Origin: Candidatus Roizmanbacteria bacterium RIFCSPHIGHO2_02_FULL_43_11
GTDB lineage: Bacteria; Patescibacteriota; Microgenomatia; UBA1406; HO2-37-13b
Reading direction: 5' to 3'
Assembly: GCA_001789515.1 (NCBI GenBank)
Contig: MFZT01000047.1
Span: 14,394-29,951, forward strand
Length of the DNA: 15,558 nt
This document shows positions 7,543 to 14,228 of the stretch, one piece after another (the first letter of the stretch is position 1; the number at the start of each line of letters is the position of its first letter). The notes beneath the pieces are model-generated. The model saw nothing but the letters and a program-made list of their open reading frames with translations, ran no database searches and had not been told where the DNA came from. A program made the position numbers and the translations under genes.

Positions 7543-8082
7543 TTATGCTGTCTTAGCCTTCTTTCCCGGCTTCAGACGGATTAACTCTCCACTGTAACGG
7601 ATACCCTTCCCCTTGTACGGATCAGGTTTGCGGATTGATTTAACCTTATGTGCAACTTCACCAACTAATTGCTTATCTATTCCTGATATCGTGACCTTAT
7701 TTCCATCTACTATGTATGTCAGCCCTTGTACTTCATGAAATTCAACTGGGTGTGAATATCCCACCTCAAATACCAAGTTTTTACCTTTTAATTTGACCCT
7801 ATATCCTGTTCCTACCACCTCAAGCGTCTTCTCCCATGGTTTGGTTACTCCCAATACAGCATTTGCGACTAAACTTCTTATTAGGCCATGCAGTGATCGT
7901 ACTTTTTTTGCCTCACTAAGACGTTGGAAAAGTATGTCCTTATCAACCCTTGTCGCCGTTATTTCCTTCGGGATATTGACAGTCAATTCTCCTTCAGGAC
8001 CCTTAACATTGACTAAGGCATTAGAGATCTCTACTTCAACGCTCTCTTCGATATTAATTGGTTTATTGCCTATTTTTGACAT
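7543..8082 (-). CDS. rplF: Ribosomal protein L6 (uL6)
   Basis: Protein near the factor-binding site of the 50S subunit, 179 aa, made of two related alpha/beta domains (about 1-80 and 81-175). MSKIGNKPINIEESVEVEIS is a typical start and VKSIRKPDPYKGKGIRYSGE (147-166) is the diagnostic C-terminal motif (RxPEPYKGKGIRY). The start codon is preceded by the spacer repeat at 8083-8227 rather than by a Shine-Dalgarno sequence; the repeat separates it from S8, which is unusual in this tightly packed cluster. Confidence 0.97.
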   Translation of the reverse strand: MSKIGNKPINIEESVEVEISNALVNVKGPEGELTVNIPKEITATRVDKDILFQRLSEAKKVRSLHGLIRSLVANAVLGVTKPWEKTLEVVGTGYRVKLKGKNLVFEVGYSHPVEFHEVQGLTYIVDGNKVTISGIDKQLVGEVAHKVKSIRKPDPYKGKGIRYSGELIRLKPGKKAKTA

Positions 8083-8227
8083 CGCAATTAGTTGAACTGG
8101 TTGTAATTTGTTGGAACTAGTTATAACTTAGGTGAACTAGATGAACTAGATGAACTTGGGTGAATTAATCCATATTTCCTTCCCCACTACCCTTCCATCC
8201 TTCTATGCTCTCTATCCTTCTACACTC
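8083..8227 (-). repeat. Intergenic repeat copy A between S8 and L6
   Basis: A 145-nt spacer. On the transcribed strand it begins right after the TAG of S8 with a purine-rich tract of about 70 nt, then has several variants of a 9-10 nt unit related to TAGTTCACC (for example TAGTTCATC, TAGTTCACC, TAGTTCAAC), and ends 3 nt before the L6 ATG. About 110 nt match copy B (8901-9010), including a shared plus-strand run TATTTCCTTCCCCACTACCC. No ORF, hairpin terminator or promoter was seen in it. Confidence 0.85.
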
Positions 8228-8614
8228 CTACCATACACTCAGCAAAACCTCACCTCCGATTTTTTCTGCACGGGATTTTCGATCTGTCATTACCCCTTTT
8301 GGGGTCGAAATCAAAGCAACTCCTAAGCCTCCGCGTACAGATTTTACCTCTTCCATCTTTGCATATCGGCGTTGTCCCGGCCGAGAATGAATTTTAATAT
8401 TTTGCACTGCAGGCTCGCGATCGCGATAGAGTAGAGTAATCGCAAGTGTACTTTTATTTTTATCTGTCTTGACCTCAAAGTCTTTAATGTAACCCTCTTC
8501 CTTTAAAATCGCTACAATATTTTCATTCAAGCGAGAATATGTGCCTTCAATAAGGTCCTTTTGTGCAAGATATCCGTTTTTTATACGTATTGCTAGATCG
8601 ATATGTGCGCTCAT
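8228..8614 (-). CDS. rpsH: Ribosomal protein S8 (uS8)
   Basis: 16S rRNA central-domain binder, 128 aa, which in E. coli also represses the spc operon. The N-terminus (DLAIRIKNGYLAQK) is a compact form of the family's DxLTRIRNA motif. VKSVRGGLGVALISTPKGVM (residues 91-110) and the closing AEKIGGEVLLSVW fit the S8 C-terminal signature (GxGxxxxSTxxGxMTxxxA...GGExLxxVW). It lies 1 nt after S19, which is not its normal neighbour; S14 normally precedes S8. Its stop TAG abuts repeat copy A. Confidence 0.97.
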   Translation of the reverse strand: MSAHIDLAIRIKNGYLAQKDLIEGTYSRLNENIVAILKEEGYIKDFEVKTDKNKSTLAITLLYRDREPAVQNIKIHSRPGQRRYAKMEEVKSVRGGLGVALISTPKGVMTDRKSRAEKIGGEVLLSVW

Positions 8615-8615
8615 A

Positions 8616-8900
8616 TTATGTCTTTTCTAAAACTCTCTTTGTAACTGTACCATGCCCCTTAAATGATCGTGTTTGAGCAAACTCTCCAAGGCGATGTCCC
8701 ACCATTCCCTCGCTAACGAAAACATCAATAAACTTTTTGCCATTGTGAACACTCAGCCTATGCCCCACAAATTCCGGCGGAATTTGGCATGCTCGAGCCC
8801 ATGTTTTAATAGTTTCAGATTTACTACCCTCCTTCTGCCTCATAACCTTTTGGAGAAGCTTCTGATCGACATATGGACCCTTTTTTAGTGATCTCGCCAT
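8616..8900 (-). CDS. rpsS: Ribosomal protein S19 (uS19), relocated
   Basis: 30S head protein that forms a complex with S13, 94 aa. [20 protein letters not shown] (residues 1-20) and the stretch [20 protein letters not shown] (46-65) are unmistakable S19 motifs. [15 protein letters not shown] completes the family signature. In nearly all bacteria S19 sits between L2 and L22, but here L2 is followed directly by L22 and S19 lies between S14 and S8. It is preceded by repeat copy B and followed after 1 nt by S8. The protein itself looks complete and normal. Confidence 0.97.
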   Translation of the reverse strand: MARSLKKGPYVDQKLLQKVMRQKEGSKSETIKTWARACQIPPEFVGHRLSVHNGKKFIDVFVSEGMVGHRLGEFAQTRSFKGHGTVTKRVLEKT

Positions 8901-9010
8901 GATTTAGTTATAATTCGGTGAACTAGGTGAACTGGGTGAACTGGGTGAACTAATCTATATTTCCTTCCCCACTACCCTTCTATGCTCTCTATTCTTCTAT
9001 ACTTCTATCC
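8901..9010 (-). repeat. Intergenic repeat copy B between S14 and S19
   Basis: A 110-nt spacer closely related to copy A. On the plus strand it has four adjacent 9-nt units, GGTGAACTA, GGTGAACTG, GGTGAACTG and GGTGAACTA, at about 8917-8952. Next comes TATATTTCCTTCCCCACTAC and a pyrimidine-rich tract made of CTTCTAT-like words. On the transcript the order is S14 stop, purine tract, 9-nt units, S19 start. Copy B starts directly at the TAG of S14, as copy A does at the TAG of S8. Confidence 0.87.
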
Positions 9011-9280
9011 CTACCACGAAATTTTCTTTACACCCGGTATCTCGCCTAATAGAGCTTTTTCTCTAAAAACGATACGTGACACGCCGAATCTGCGCATATA
9101 GCCTCTGCTTCGACCAGTGACAAGACACCGATTTTTTAACCGCACTGGACTAGCATTACGTGGGAGTTGTTGCAGAGCAGCATATTCCCCTTTAGCTTTG
9201 AGCTCCTTTCGAAGCTCAGCATATTTCGCACTCAGGTGCTCCCTCTTCTTCTCTCGCTCTAATGATGATTTTTTCGCCAT
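9011..9280 (-). CDS. rpsN: Ribosomal protein S14 (uS14), zinc-free form
   Basis: 30S head protein near the P-site region, 89 aa. The start [16 protein letters not shown] and the end [20 protein letters not shown]...GVKKISW fit S14 well (GxxRxFGxSRIxFRExAxxGxIPGxxKASW). Only one cysteine (in [13 protein letters not shown]) remains of the zinc ribbon, so this is the cysteine-poor, longer variant rather than the 61-aa zinc form. It follows L5 by 11 nt as usual, but the next gene downstream is S19 rather than S8. Confidence 0.97.
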   Translation of the reverse strand: MAKKSSLEREKKREHLSAKYAELRKELKAKGEYAALQQLPRNASPVRLKNRCLVTGRSRGYMRRFGVSRIVFREKALLGEIPGVKKISW

Positions 9281-9291
9281 AATAATGACTG

Positions 9292-9837
9292 CTATGATTT
9301 TTGCATGAAAACCAGCCCCATTTTCTCGAACATTTTTCGAGCATCAGAAGAGATCCGGGCTGATGTAACAATTGTAATCTCTAGTCCTCTGATCTTGTCT
9401 ATTTTATCATAATCTATTTCAGGGAAAAGGGTTTGATCGGGAACACCGATACTCAAATTCCCGTTCTTGTCAAGACTTGTTTCGGGAATGCCTCTAAAAT
9501 CTCGTATTCGTGGTAAAACAACCTTAAATAATTTATCAAGAAAGATATACATATTATCACCTCGAAGGGTAACCTTCACACCAATTGCCAAACCTTTTCT
9601 AATTTTGAATGCAGAAATTGACTTACGGGCTGTTGTGATAACTGGTTTTTGACCTGTAATGTGAGTAATGTCTTGCACAACTTTATCAATGATATTCTTG
9701 TTAGAAGCAGCCTCTCCAACGCCGACATTTACCACAACCTTGGTAATTCTTGGCACTGCATGGATATTTTTTGTGCAGAGGTCTTTCTGCAAGTCCTTCA
9801 AGATTCCTAAATAGTACTTTTTAAGTGGTGTTCCCAT
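9292..9837 (-). CDS. rplE: Ribosomal protein L5 (uL5)
   Basis: 5S rRNA-binding protein of the central protuberance, 181 aa. The N-terminal part has [20 protein letters not shown] (residues 28-47; family PKxxKIVxNxGxGEA). [20 protein letters not shown] and the [19 protein letters not shown] segment are family signatures, as is the closing [21 protein letters not shown]. It lies 13 nt after L24 in the normal order L14-L24-L5-S14. The leader has no Shine-Dalgarno sequence. Confidence 0.98.
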   Translation of the reverse strand: MGTPLKKYYLGILKDLQKDLCTKNIHAVPRITKVVVNVGVGEAASNKNIIDKVVQDITHITGQKPVITTARKSISAFKIRKGLAIGVKVTLRGDNMYIFLDKLFKVVLPRIRDFRGIPETSLDKNGNLSIGVPDQTLFPEIDYDKIDKIRGLEITIVTSARISSDARKMFEKMGLVFMQKS

Positions 9838-9850
9838 ATGATTGTTTTAA

Positions 9851-10159
9851 TTACTTGATCCTTTCCCCTGTTTTTTTTTCAAATCGAAACTTTTTTTTGC
9901 CCTCAACAATAAAACCAATCCGCGTCGTTTCTTTCCCTCCTGATGTAATTTTCATAACATTAGAAGCATGTAAAGTCCGAGGAATATCAATAACACCACC
10001 TTGAGGAAATTTTTCACTCTTCTTCATATGCCGTTTATACATATTCAGACCCTGAACAAGCACAGTATTCTGCCTTGAATATACACGCTCGACTACGCCT
10101 TCCTTTCCTTTATCCTTCCCTGTAATAACTCGGACTTTATCTCCTTTGCGAATTTTCAT
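9851..10159 (-). CDS. rplX: Ribosomal protein L24 (uL24)
   Basis: Assembly-initiator protein of the 50S subunit, 102 aa, with an N-terminal KOW motif. MKIRKGDKVRVITGKDKGKE (residues 1-20) and VLVQGLNMYKRHMKKSEKFP are diagnostic. GGVIDIPRTLHASNVM corresponds to the GGIxxxExPIHxSNVM region. It lies 1 nt after L14. Protein length is normal, with a Lys-rich C-terminus. Confidence 0.97.
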   Translation of the reverse strand: MKIRKGDKVRVITGKDKGKEGVVERVYSRQNTVLVQGLNMYKRHMKKSEKFPQGGVIDIPRTLHASNVMKITSGGKETTRIGFIVEGKKKFRFEKKTGERIK

Positions 10160-10160
10160 G

Positions 10161-10535
10161 TTAATAAATTTCCGAAGCTAAACTTGAAATTTTGTTATAC
10201 CCAAGATCTCTAATTTCACGGGCAAGTGGCCCAAAGAACCGCGTGCCTCTTGGTTCTTGAGACTTAGGACCTTGTAAAATTACACATGCATTGTCGTCGA
10301 ATCGAATATAGCTGCCATCTTTACGCCGAACCTCTTTTCGCGTTCGGACAATAATCCCATGTATTTTGTCTCCCTTTTTAACTTGACCATATGGATCAGC
10401 CTTTTTTACTACAATAGATACAACATCCCCAAGATGGGCAAATTTTTTATTACCTTTACCTGGAATGCCAATAACATATACCTCCTTTGCACCACTATTA
10501 TCGGCAACATTTAATGTTGATCTTAGCTGTAACAT
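10161..10535 (-). CDS. rplN: Ribosomal protein L14 (uL14)
   Basis: Large-subunit interface protein, 124 aa, that also contacts ribosome-silencing and initiation factors. MLQLRSTLNVADNSGAKEVY (residues 1-20) is the classical start (MIQxxTxLxVADNSGA). The middle has VVRTRKEVRRKDGSYIRFDD (67-86), and the end GTRFFGPLAREIRDLGYNKI (97-116) fits the family closely. The gap after S17 is 19 nt. No odd features apart from the absence of a Shine-Dalgarno sequence. Confidence 0.98.
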   Translation of the reverse strand: MLQLRSTLNVADNSGAKEVYVIGIPGKGNKKFAHLGDVVSIVVKKADPYGQVKKGDKIHGIIVRTRKEVRRKDGSYIRFDDNACVILQGPKSQEPRGTRFFGPLAREIRDLGYNKISSLASEIY

Positions 10536-10554
10536 GATGTTTTAAAATTAGTCT

Positions 10555-10791
10555 TTACTTGTGAATTTTTACTACCTTAAATGTTTTATCTTTTGAAATT
10601 GGTCTGCACTCCTGGATATCTACCTTGTCACCTTCAACAATCTTCATATCAGCATCAATGTGAGCTTTATATTTTTTATGACGTTGTATCTTTTTTCTGT
10701 ATAAAGGATGCGAATAGGCACGCTCAACCTGCACAACAACAGTTTGTGCCATTTTTGTTGAAACCACTTTTCCTGTTAATAGCTTTGCCAT
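10555..10791 (-). CDS. rpsQ: Ribosomal protein S17 (uS17)
   Basis: Primary 16S rRNA-binding protein with an OB fold, 78 aa. LTGKVVSTKMAQTVVVQVER (residues 5-24; family GxVVSxKMxKTxVVxVER) and the HPLYRKKIQRHKKYKAHIDA segment identify it. DKVDIQECRPISKDKTFKVV corresponds to GDxVxIxExRPLSKxKxWxxV. It lies 2 nt after L29. Confidence 0.97.
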   Translation of the reverse strand: MAKLLTGKVVSTKMAQTVVVQVERAYSHPLYRKKIQRHKKYKAHIDADMKIVEGDKVDIQECRPISKDKTFKVVKIHK

Positions 10792-10793
10792 AC

Positions 10794-10991
10794 TTATGAT
10801 TGCTTTTGGCGCATAATTGTTAACACAATAGCAAGTTCCTTCCTCTTCTGTGCAATAATATTGGTGTTCTTCAAATTCTTTACCCGCATCTGCATAATAA
10901 GCTGTGCAATTTCCTTTCTTCTCTCACCTTCCTGTACCTGCAATTTTTCAGGATCTAATTGTTTTATTTTTTCAATATCAGCACGTTTCAT
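10794..10991 (-). CDS. rpmC: Ribosomal protein L29 (uL29)
   Basis: A 65-aa helical hairpin protein at the peptide exit site, where trigger factor and SRP dock. The N-terminal helix (MKRADIEKIKQLDPEKLQVQ) and the second helix with QLIMQMRVKNLKNTNIIAQK fit the family pattern (LxxLRFQxAxGQLxNxxxIRxxRR), with a looser match than most. KRKELAIVLTIMRQKQ is the IRRxIARxxTxLxxR ending. Its ATG overlaps the L16 stop by 4 nt, and S17 follows, the standard order L16-L29-S17. Confidence 0.93.
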   Translation of the reverse strand: MKRADIEKIKQLDPEKLQVQEGERRKEIAQLIMQMRVKNLKNTNIIAQKRKELAIVLTIMRQKQS

Positions 10992-11401
10992 ATGTGTTTT
11001 TCCACTAATTTTGTCTTTACACCAAGCTTGGATGATACATCCCTATATGCTTTCTGTATACTATCCTGGTCAAGTCCTTCAAATTCAAACATAATTGTTC
11101 CTGGAGCAACACTAGCAACATAGTGAGAAATATCACCTTTCCCTGCACCCATTGTGACTTCGGGTGGTTTTTTTGTGTAGGGTTTATGTGGGAAAATTCT
11201 AATCCAAAATCTTCCAATCTTTCGAGTTAATCGAGCCAAAGCTACACGAGAAGCCTCAATCTGTCTATCTGTTATATACCCACTCTCGAGACTTTTAATT
11301 CCGTGTGTTCCAAAATTTACAGAAGTACCTTTTACAGCAATTTTTCGCCAAATACCCCTGAACTCTCTCCTAAATTTTCTTTTTTTTGGTTGTAACAACA
11401 T
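10988..11401 (-). CDS. rplP: Ribosomal protein L16 (uL16)
   Basis: Protein close to the A site of the peptidyl transferase centre, 137 aa. MLLQPKKRKFRREFRGIWRK opens it and the middle shows the DRQIEASRVALARLTRKIGR segment, then FWIRIFPHKPYTKKP. The loop that usually reads EVRMGKGKG is EVTMGAGKG here, so the Arg that E. coli hydroxylates (Arg81) is Thr83 and a Lys is Ala86. The start codon follows directly on the short repeat copy C, without Shine-Dalgarno. Downstream L29 overlaps by 4 nt. Confidence 0.97.
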   Translation of the reverse strand: MLLQPKKRKFRREFRGIWRKIAVKGTSVNFGTHGIKSLESGYITDRQIEASRVALARLTRKIGRFWIRIFPHKPYTKKPPEVTMGAGKGDISHYVASVAPGTIMFEFEGLDQDSIQKAYRDVSSKLGVKTKLVEKHI

Positions 11402-11441
11402 AATTAGTTGAACTAGGTGAACTAGTTATAACTAGTTTTAA
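11402..11441 (-). repeat. Short intergenic repeat copy C between S3 and L16
   Basis: A 40-nt spacer made of 9-10 nt units. On the plus strand these read AGTTGAACTA, GGTGAACTA, GTTATAACTA and GTTTTAACTA. It contains a perfect 16-bp palindrome, ACTAGTTATAACTAGT, at 11421-11436. It belongs to the same family as copies A and B but lacks the pyrimidine tract. The transcript-strand end AGTTCAACTAATT also stands before L6 in copy A. Confidence 0.8.
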
Positions 11442-12098
11442 CTAAAACCCCTCTGCTTTTCTTGCAATCCAAACTTTTACACCAACATACCCTGATTTCG
11501 TTGCTGCAGGAATTTGTGCATAGTCGACATCTTCACGTAGAGTTGATGTCGGAACTGTTCCTTCTGCATACTTCTCCCTTCTTGCAATTGTTGCTCCACG
11601 TATTCTGCCACTAAGTTGGATTTTAACACCTTTGGCACCAGCCTCAATAACACGATCAATGGTGTGATGCGCTAATGATCTGTGCGGCATGTTACGTTCC
11701 AATTTAGACACAATATCATGAGCGACATAGTATGCACTCAAGAATGGTTTTTTTACTGGCTCAATTTTGAGATCAATCTTGATTTTTTCATCCTTAACCT
11801 TCTTCTCGCCAAGGGTATCGATAATGAATTTTTTTACGTCTTCTAGACCCTTGCCACCACGACCGATGATCATACCTGGCTTGACAGCGTGAATTATGAC
11901 AACAATACGATTGATGGCACGCTCTATCTCAACTTGTGTAATATACGCGAATTTAAATTTCTCAAATATACCCTTGCGAATGTTAATGTCACTCAAAAGA
12001 CTTTCCTTATACAATCTTTTTTGTGGAAACATCCATCTCGAATCCCACATCTTGGTGACCCCAATACGAAAACCTTTTGGATGAACCTTTTGTCCCAT
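11442..12098 (-). CDS. rpsC: Ribosomal protein S3 (uS3)
   Basis: Head protein at the mRNA entry channel, 218 aa. MGQKVHPKGFRIGVTKMWDS (residues 1-20) is typical. The type II KH domain covers about 60-100, with the GxxG loop in MIIGRGGKG (76-84). The C-terminal domain includes GAKGVKIQLSGRIRGATIAR (153-172) and the SRRxxYxEGxxPLxTLRADIDY-like region. It lies 2 nt after L22, the standard order. A 40-nt repeat spacer separates it from L16. Confidence 0.98.
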   Translation of the reverse strand: MGQKVHPKGFRIGVTKMWDSRWMFPQKRLYKESLLSDINIRKGIFEKFKFAYITQVEIERAINRIVVIIHAVKPGMIIGRGGKGLEDVKKFIIDTLGEKKVKDEKIKIDLKIEPVKKPFLSAYYVAHDIVSKLERNMPHRSLAHHTIDRVIEAGAKGVKIQLSGRIRGATIARREKYAEGTVPTSTLREDVDYAQIPAATKSGYVGVKVWIARKAEGF

Positions 12099-12100
12099 AG

Positions 12101-12502
12101 TTATTTTTTGGTAACACTTTTGACTTCAGATTTCTTACGTGAAGCCTTAACTTTTTTCTCCTTCACCACCTCTTTTTGCTCAATAACAACAGTAATGTGT
12201 GATGATTTACGTACATACGGTTTTGCCATACCCTTTGACCCTGCTCTAAAGCGCTTTAGGACAGGTCCTTCATCCACTTTCAAAGTCTTAATATGCGCCT
12301 TTGAAACGTCAAACCCCTGTGCTATTTTCCCATTATCAACAGCCGATTTTAATGCTTTATACAAAAATTTTGCACTCCGAGTCTTACTCAGACTTAATCG
12401 GTCAAGTGCAACCTTCGGTGGCAAAACTTTAACTGTACTGACTAAGGCCCTCAACTTCAAAGGTGACATCTTAACGTACTTTATATATGACCTTACTTCC
12501 AT
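12101..12502 (-). CDS. rplV: Ribosomal protein L22 (uL22) with basic C-terminal extension
   Basis: Lines the nascent-peptide exit tunnel with its long beta hairpin; 133 aa, longer than the usual 110 or so. The family pattern appears in YVKMSPLKLRALVSTVKVLP (residues 9-28) and FLYKALKSAVDNGKIAQG. The tunnel hairpin is around 78-98 (EGPVLKRFRAGSKGMAKPYV). Residues about 109-133 are an added Lys/Glu-rich tail. It begins 1 nt after the L2 stop, in the place where S19 normally stands first. Confidence 0.96.
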   Translation of the reverse strand: MEVRSYIKYVKMSPLKLRALVSTVKVLPPKVALDRLSLSKTRSAKFLYKALKSAVDNGKIAQGFDVSKAHIKTLKVDEGPVLKRFRAGSKGMAKPYVRKSSHITVVIEQKEVVKEKKVKASRKKSEVKSVTKK

Positions 12503-12503
12503 A

Positions 12504-13268
12504 TTAATGTACTCGTCGTGACTTAACGATTAATGCGCTACTCCACTTGTTTTTACGAGTGCGAACGCCCCTGGCAGGTTTACCCCATTTTGTTTTTGGG
12601 TGCATACCTTGCGAGCTGCGACCTTCACCTCCTCCATGAGGATGTGCGCCCGGATGCATAGCAACACCACGCACAGTTGGACGAATCCCCATAAGTCTTG
12701 AGCGGCCAGCTTTTCCGATTTTTTCAAGTTTATGCCCAATATTGCTTAAACGTCCTACTGTAGCATAGCAAACAACAGAGACTTTTCTCACTTCCTTGGA
12801 TGGCAATTTAATGTCGGCATATGTCGCATCCTTGGCAACAATAACAGCGCTGGAACCGGCTCCTCTCACTATTTGTCCACCTTTGCCTGGGTATAGTTCT
12901 ATATTATGAATTTCTGTCCCCAGCGGAATATCCTTGAGCATCATTGCGTTTCCTGGCTTTATTTTGTCAGTTTTGCCTGCCAAAATTGCATCTCCTTCTT
13001 TCAATCCATCAGGGTGAAGAATATATCGCTTTTCCCCATCTTTGTATTCTACTAACGCAATATTCGCTGTCCGATTTGGATCATATTCGATACTCATCAC
13101 TTTTGCCGGATCATCTCTTCTATCACGTTTGAAATCAATAATGCGGTAATACCTTTTTTGCCTGCCACCTCTATGACGTACAGAAATAGTACCTGTGTTA
13201 TCTCTACCTGATCTGTTTTTCAAAATCTCAATCAATCCTTTATATGGTTTCGTATGCGATAGTCTCAT
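12504..13268 (-). CDS. rplB: Ribosomal protein L2 (uL2), short N-terminus
   Basis: Protein near the peptidyl transferase centre that is needed for subunit association, 254 aa instead of about 275. ISVRHRGGRQKRYYRIIDFK (residues 28-47) and the IEYDPNRTANIALVEYKDGE stretch are typical, as is VRGVAMHPGAHPHGGGEGRS (199-218) with the conserved His at about 211. The usual 20 or so N-terminal residues are missing; the L23 stop lies in frame just upstream, so a longer start is impossible. L23 ends 3 nt before, and L22 rather than S19 follows. Confidence 0.98.
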   Translation of the reverse strand: MRLSHTKPYKGLIEILKNRSGRDNTGTISVRHRGGRQKRYYRIIDFKRDRRDDPAKVMSIEYDPNRTANIALVEYKDGEKRYILHPDGLKEGDAILAGKTDKIKPGNAMMLKDIPLGTEIHNIELYPGKGGQIVRGAGSSAVIVAKDATYADIKLPSKEVRKVSVVCYATVGRLSNIGHKLEKIGKAGRSRLMGIRPTVRGVAMHPGAHPHGGGEGRSSQGMHPKTKWGKPARGVRTRKNKWSSALIVKSRRVH

Positions 13269-13271
13269 ATT

Positions 13272-13559
13272 TTAAGTTTTCGGGACAATGTCTATCGAAC
13301 CTTTCTTTAGTACCACATATGCTTTTTTTACATCAGATAATTCTTTAGGCTTCATTTTTCGACCAGTTCTGCGCGTTTTTCCTTTGCGAACAGACGTATT
13401 TACTTCTTTCACCTCAACTTTAAAGATTTTTTCTACCGCATCCTTGATATCATGTTTATTAGCCCGAAGGTTCACATCAAACATGTAGCCCAACATCGGA
13501 CCCTTTGACATTGCTTTTTCTGTAATGACTGGTTTTTTTAGAACATCCTGAATTTTCAT
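13272..13559 (-). CDS. rplW: Ribosomal protein L23 (uL23)
   Basis: Docking protein at the peptide exit tunnel for trigger factor and SRP, 95 aa. The N-terminal DVLKKPVITEKAMSK fits DVLKRPVITEKS, and MFDVNLRANKHDIKDAVEKI (residues 26-45) fits FxVxxxANKxEIKxAVExxF. The basic loop with GKTRRTGRKMKPKELSDVKK completes the family. The ATG overlaps the L4 stop by 4 nt. Order L4-L23-L2 is standard. Confidence 0.97.
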   Translation of the reverse strand: MKIQDVLKKPVITEKAMSKGPMLGYMFDVNLRANKHDIKDAVEKIFKVEVKEVNTSVRKGKTRRTGRKMKPKELSDVKKAYVVLKKGSIDIVPKT

Positions 13560-14227
13560 TCTGTTTTTCCTCGACGAAATGTTAAAAAGTCCTGAAACCC
13601 ACTACGTGTAAAGACCACAGTATCTGCCCGTAGCACTTTATAGGCATTTAAGAGCCTATCTTGACTGCTGGAAAGCGTTTTAATATTAGAAAATTGCTTA
13701 CGCAGATGAGCTCCCTCACCTGGAGCATAGACTATCAGAGTTTTTCCCGTGTTTAACCCTAAGTTTTTAAGCGCATTGCCCGCTGCCTTTGTTTTTCCAT
13801 CAAGGCCTTCTAACCCACCAAGGACCTGGATCATACTATCATGTGCCTTGAGGCTTAAACTACAGTAAAGAGCCTTTGCCCGTTGTTTTTTGTTGAGTTT
13901 AAGAGAAAAACTCCGAGGTTTTGGACCATGCGTAACTCCTCCTCCTACAAAAAGCGATGCCGATCTGGCGCCGTGTCTAGCTCTCCCTGTCCCTTTCTGC
14001 TTATACACTTTCTTGGTTGTTGCATTCACTTCAGCACGGGTTTTTGTGTGAGCAGTTCCCTGTCGCTGATTTGCCAGATAAACACGCACATACTGGGCAA
14101 GAAGTTTATCTGACGCTGTAATGCCAAAGATATCCTGCGGGAGTTCAAGTGGCTCAATTTCCTTTCCGCTCACATCTTTTACCATGACAGTTGCCTCTAT
14201 GTGTTTCGTTGTTCTTTTTCCTGCCAT
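13556..14227 (-). CDS. rplD: Ribosomal protein L4 (uL4)
   Basis: Exit-tunnel protein, 223 aa from the chosen start; in E. coli it also represses the S10 operon. ELPQDIFGITASDKLLAQYV matches the N-terminal family motif. YLANQRQGTAHTKTRAEVNA followed by KQKGTGRARHGARSASLFVG marks the tunnel loop. I chose the ATG at 14227 (MAGKRTTK), 1 nt after the L3 stop. ATG codons at 14251 (overlapping L3) and 14185 (shortest, MVKDVSGKE) are alternatives, and none has a Shine-Dalgarno sequence. Whether it acts on the L3 leader here is unknown. Confidence 0.95.
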   Translation of the reverse strand: MAGKRTTKHIEATVMVKDVSGKEIEPLELPQDIFGITASDKLLAQYVRVYLANQRQGTAHTKTRAEVNATTKKVYKQKGTGRARHGARSASLFVGGGVTHGPKPRSFSLKLNKKQRAKALYCSLSLKAHDSMIQVLGGLEGLDGKTKAAGNALKNLGLNTGKTLIVYAPGEGAHLRKQFSNIKTLSSSQDRLLNAYKVLRADTVVFTRSGFQDFLTFRRGKTE

Positions 14228-14228
14228 A

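Noticed and set aside
8083..9010. CRISPR array
   Set aside because: The repeat units are 9-10 nt, directly adjacent and imperfect, without spacers of constant length.
11889..12521. A 210-codon open frame on the plus strand opposite S3 and L22
   Set aside because: It lies fully antisense to two certain ribosomal genes and its translation looks like random low-quality sequence.
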